Position numbers and translations under genes: made by a program | Assembly: GCA_035642095.1 (NCBI GenBank) | Contig: DASQTB010000080.1 | Span: forward strand, 1-32,093 | DNA length: 32,093 nucleotides | From: DASQTB01 sp035642095 | GTDB taxonomy: Bacteria; Actinomycetota; UBA4738; CALAEC01 | Direction: 5' to 3' | The notes under the pieces: model-generated | Told to the model about the DNA's origin: nothing | Seen by the model: only the letters and a program-made list of their open reading frames with translations | Databases searched by the model: none | Shown here: positions 30,401 through 32,093 of the stretch, in pieces | Numbering within the stretch: position 1 is the first letter of the stretch | Layout: each line of letters begins with the position of its first letter

Positions 30401-30880
30401 AGCCGGCATCTCCTGTCGTTCTACGAGGCGCTGCTCGGAGACCTCGGGGTGATCCGGTCCGGCGACCTCCGCCGGTGCCGGGGTGACAGTCGGGTGATGG
30501 TCGCCGGGGTGAAGGTGGCGTCCCAGACGCCGGCGGTGCGGAGCGGTCAGCGGATCATCTTCCTCACCCTGGACGACGCCACGGGCCCCGTCGACATCAC
30601 GGTGTTCCAGCGGGTCCAGGAGCGGTGTGCCCGCACGGTGTTCCACGGATTCCTTCTGGCGGTGTGGGGTCGGCTCCGCCGGACCGGCGTGGGCGGGGTG
30701 AGCATCGCCGCCGAGGAGGTGTGGGACCTCCAACTGCTCGACGCCGCCCGACGGGAGGGCCGCCTGCTTGAGATGATGCGGACGCCGGCGGGGTCGCCCG
30801 GGGCGAGCTTCCAGACCTCGCCGGACCAGGCCGTGCCGAAAAAGGTGTGGCATTCGAGCGGGGGTTCATCGGGATGGTGA
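27434..30880 (+). CDS. dnaE2: Error-prone DNA polymerase III alpha subunit, SOS-inducible
   Basis: 1148 residues. DnaE2 (ImuC) is the translesion polymerase of the SOS mutasome and works with ImuB and the beta clamp. The N-terminal PHP domain starts FVHLHCRSYFSLKDG, with ALTDRDGLYGAVRF. The palm carries Asp389, Asp391 and Asp393 in PDIDVDVES and the third acidic residue Asp542 in LKLDVLGVRLL. IGCFQIESPGQRELL, DISLFRPGPVKSDM, VYHEQIMRVLEVAGYDLAQAD and FGFCKAHAAAFA are all canonical. An OB domain near the end has VMVAGVKVASQTPAVRSGQR. Two Arg/Pro/Gly-rich inserts (about 799-832 and 895-935) interrupt regions that are short in relatives, and both overlap DNA palindromes. It overlaps the next gene by seven bases. 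Confidence 0.95.
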   Translation: MSFVHLHCRSYFSLKDGAYSPEDLALGAAERGMPAVALTDRDGLYGAVRFTDACHRVGVQPILGARLTLGDGGPAGVRPSVDPRVLLLARDAVGYGNLCRLITEAHMSGERGEPSLSPRAVMARAEGLVCLLGPESPPGAMALGGRPGAARELLRPWREAFGRWCFVEVRHLMEPGSTAEIRTLLRLAEDAGLPGVATNPVRHLAPEDAFLADALECMRQIVPVDDHHLSRRNTEGHLKSANEMRALFADRPDLCDATVRIAEACTFDLGLGRVHFPDFPTPRGRSATSVLAERCHAGVTWRGLPRSPEVIDRVDLELGQIHRMGYAAYFLTVADIVAEVKRMGIRCGARGSAAGSLVCYLTGISEVDPVHHGLLFERFINPLRDELPDIDVDVESARREEVYEMILRRHGWDRCACVTMVDTYRARAAVREVGKALGYPEDEIDRVAKAFPHIGAHRIREAMESLPELRGSNLGAGQLETLFRVAERLNGFPRHLALHPSGIVLSGDDLPDRVPVERSFLEHRMVQADKDDVERLGLLKLDVLGVRLLSSMRHSLDEIQRTTGERIDLDRIPHDDEDTFELIRASNTIGCFQIESPGQRELLQKLQPERFEDLIVDISLFRPGPVKSDMITPFINRRFGWERPRYAHPALRAALQETYGVIVYHEQIMRVLEVAGYDLAQADRIRRHLDDGAEIGELENAFLEHAVACGLGSDDADTVWRELASFASFGFCKAHAAAFAVPTYQSSWLKAHYPAHFLAGVLTHEPGMYPRRLILEDAREHAIPILPLDVNHSQKPYTVEPAPNERLGPSPRRGCFAEGGRPSSSATYGIRIGLQDVHGISDAEIASILGARAERPFASVGDFLRRTRVSRPVVEALAHAGAFDAVGLHRDAPEAAPRRRAGRTGPPRVVSERGGRPSAGAAAEAGGASRGERRPTRRDRLYVAMTAETQREGEQLCLPLDVVERAPGLREYTDPERVRAELEVTGMDWSRHLLSFYEALLGDLGVIRSGDLRRCRGDSRVMVAGVKVASQTPAVRSGQRIIFLTLDDATGPVDITVFQRVQERCARTVFHGFLLAVWGRLRRTGVGGVSIAAEEVWDLQLLDAARREGRLLEMMRTPAGSPGASFQTSPDQAVPKKVWHSSGGSSGW
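29853..29896. repeat. Nested inverted repeat inside dnaE2 (first insert)
   Basis: Inner arms CCTCGGCG (29864-29871) and CGCCGAGG (29881-29888) pair perfectly over a 9-base loop. Outer arms TCGGCC (29853-29858) and GGCCGA (29891-29896) pair as well. The protein stretch it encodes (RLGPSPRRGCFAEGGRPSSS) looks like a low-complexity insertion between conserved segments. Confidence 0.65.
30122..30200. repeat. Inverted repeat inside dnaE2 (second insert)
   Basis: CCGCGGCGCC (30122-30131) and GGCGCCGCGG (30191-30200) are perfect 10-bp inverted arms about 60 bases apart, enclosing further GC-rich hairpin potential. The translated product is Arg/Gly/Ala-rich and unlike the flanking conserved sequence. 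Confidence 0.6.
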
Positions 30881-32093
30881 ACGACGAGCGGCGCGCCGAG
30901 CGGACGGGTGCCGAGGAGATCCTCCTCGAGGTCCCCCGGCCGCATCCGGACCCCGGGAGTCCGCCGCGGCTCCTGGCCATCCGCCCGTTCCTGTGGCTGG
31001 TCCTCGGCGAGATGCTGGCCAACATCGGGCTGTGGTCGTTCTTCATCGCCGCCGAGGGCGAGGCGGCGTTCCGGTTCCGGGCCACCCCCAGCGAGCTGGC
31101 GGTCGTGTTGTCGGCCTACTCGTTGACCTTCGTCCCCGCAGCTCCGGCGTTCGGGCTGCTGGCCGACCGGTGGAGTCCCAAGCGGCTCCTCCTGGTGGCC
31201 CAGGGCGGCGCCGTGATCGTCCTGCTCGTGGCGTCGCGGGCTCCGTCGCTCTCGTGGCTGATCCTGGTGATGGGACTCTTCGGGCTGGCCGAAGCCGCGG
31301 TGTGGCCGGCTCGGGGCGCGCTCGTGCCGCTTCTGGTCGACGAGAGCCGTCTGGTCCAGGCCAACGGGATGATGGGCGTCGCCTGGCAGATCCCCTTGGT
31401 GATCGGGCCGGCCCTGGGGGCGGTGGTCGTCCGGCTGGCCGGATCGAACGCGCCGTACTACGTGGCCATGGCCGCGGTGGCCCTGTCGCTGCCGCTGTAC
31501 GCCCTGATCCCCGATCGCCGGAAGCAGCAGCGGGGAGAGGAGCGGGAGCGATTCTTGGCCGACCTGGCCGGTGGCTTCCGGGAGGGCTGGCGGACCCCGG
31601 TGATCCGGGCGCTGATCGTTCGAGCCATCGTGGCCTACCTCCTCCTGGGCATGGCCATCACCCTCGAGGCCCTGTACGTCCGCCAGGTGTTGGAGCGCGG
31701 TCAGGAATTCCTCGGCGTGATCTTCTCGGTGACCGGGGCGGGCGCCGCGCTGGGGTCACTGGCGCTGGCGGCGCTGAAGCACGGGGTGGGCCGGGAGCAC
31801 CTGCTGATGGCGTTCGGGCTCACCGGTGGGGGGGTTGGGTACATCCTGTACGTCGTCACCGCATCGCCGGTCGTCTGCCTGGTGGGATCGTTCTTCTTCG
31901 GCGCGGGGTTCACGTTCTTCTCCTCGCCGGGCCAGGCCCTGATCCAGCGGGTCGCCGCCCAGCCGGGGAAGGTCACCGCGGTCTACGCCATGCTGGGCGA
32001 GGGCGGTCCGCTGGCGGCGGCGCTGCTGGTCGCTCTGATCGGAGGGCTGATCACCGTGCAGCCGTGGCTGATCGGAGCGGCGGTGCTGTTCAC
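30874..32093 (+). CDS. MFS transporter, N-terminal part (truncated by window edge)
   Basis: 406 codons are visible from ATG (MVNDERRAERTGAEEILLEV) and the frame is open to the edge. After a charged 40-residue N-terminus come at least ten membrane helices (FLWLVLGEMLANIGLWSFFI; LAVVLSAYSLTFVPAAPAFG; LLLVAQGGAVIVLLVASRAP). The loop 2-3 motif is GLLADRWSPKRLLL. QANGMMGVAWQIPLVIGPALGA and FFFGAGFTFFSSPGQALIQR are typical of the MFS_3/enterobactin-exporter-like branch, to which the C-terminal half of the 1115-residue fusion also belongs. The substrate is unknown. The start overlaps the end of dnaE2 by seven bases, so it may be expressed together with the SOS polymerase. Confidence 0.85.
   Translation, partial: MVNDERRAERTGAEEILLEVPRPHPDPGSPPRLLAIRPFLWLVLGEMLANIGLWSFFIAAEGEAAFRFRATPSELAVVLSAYSLTFVPAAPAFGLLADRWSPKRLLLVAQGGAVIVLLVASRAPSLSWLILVMGLFGLAEAAVWPARGALVPLLVDESRLVQANGMMGVAWQIPLVIGPALGAVVVRLAGSNAPYYVAMAAVALSLPLYALIPDRRKQQRGEERERFLADLAGGFREGWRTPVIRALIVRAIVAYLLLGMAITLEALYVRQVLERGQEFLGVIFSVTGAGAALGSLALAALKHGVGREHLLMAFGLTGGGVGYILYVVTASPVVCLVGSFFFGAGFTFFSSPGQALIQRVAAQPGKVTAVYAMLGEGGPLAAALLVALIGGLITVQPWLIGAAVLF

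Overview
The window is a strongly GC-rich, densely packed bacterial chromosome segment. Several signs point to an actinobacterium: many GTG/TTG starts and ATGA/GTGA overlaps, SOS boxes of the TCGAAC-N4-GTTCGA type in front of an ImuC/DnaE2 polymerase and a DUF6504 gene, a PASTA-domain Ser/Thr kinase, and likely leaderless promoters. I cannot place it below phylum; no rRNA, tRNA, CRISPR array or insertion sequence was seen.

Region 1 (1-3.4 kb, minus strand) is an operon: PASTA kinase, endonuclease IV (ATGA-coupled to the kinase), a DUF6328 membrane protein and a zinc-ribbon protein cut by the window edge. Region 2 (3.5-7.3 kb, plus strand) holds a small polytopic protein with an HDLAH motif, then a TPP riboswitch and the thiamin operon thiG-thiH-thiS-thiE. 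Region 3 (7.3-9.5 kb, minus strand) pairs a UDP-sulfoquinovose synthase with a DUF2304-GT2 glycosyltransferase.

Region 4 (9.5-22.7 kb) is the most unusual part. It carries three probably exported phosphodiesterases of the alkaline phosphatase superfamily plus a fourth paralogue that has lost every catalytic residue. All four appear circularly permuted: the block that normally closes a PafA-type enzyme lies at the N-terminus. The dead paralogue is translationally coupled to a YraQ/DUF318-type permease and a TIGR03943 protein. The third active paralogue sits in an operon with a coiled-coil protein, a GT2 enzyme and an 1115-residue protein that joins a GT-C-like membrane module to an MFS transporter.

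Region 5 (22.7-25.2 kb, plus strand) starts with an SOS promoter and DUF6504, followed by a coiled-coil protein, a GT4 glycosyltransferase and a GT-B half-domain protein. Region 6 (25.2-27.3 kb) contains a Tat-exported phospholipase C/acid phosphatase-like lipoprotein and a divergent small exported protein. Region 7 (27.3-32.1 kb) has a perfect SOS box, dnaE2 with two palindrome-bearing inserts, and an overlapping MFS transporter that runs off the window.

As a working model (inference), regions 3-6 build and remodel a surface glycan or glycolipid, possibly containing sulfoquinovose. UDP-sulfoquinovose synthase would supply the sugar, GT2/GT4 enzymes would act on the cytoplasmic side, the GT-C/MFS fusion would act at the membrane, and the exported phosphodiesterases would act outside. 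DnaE2, DUF6504 and Nfo form a separate DNA-damage theme.
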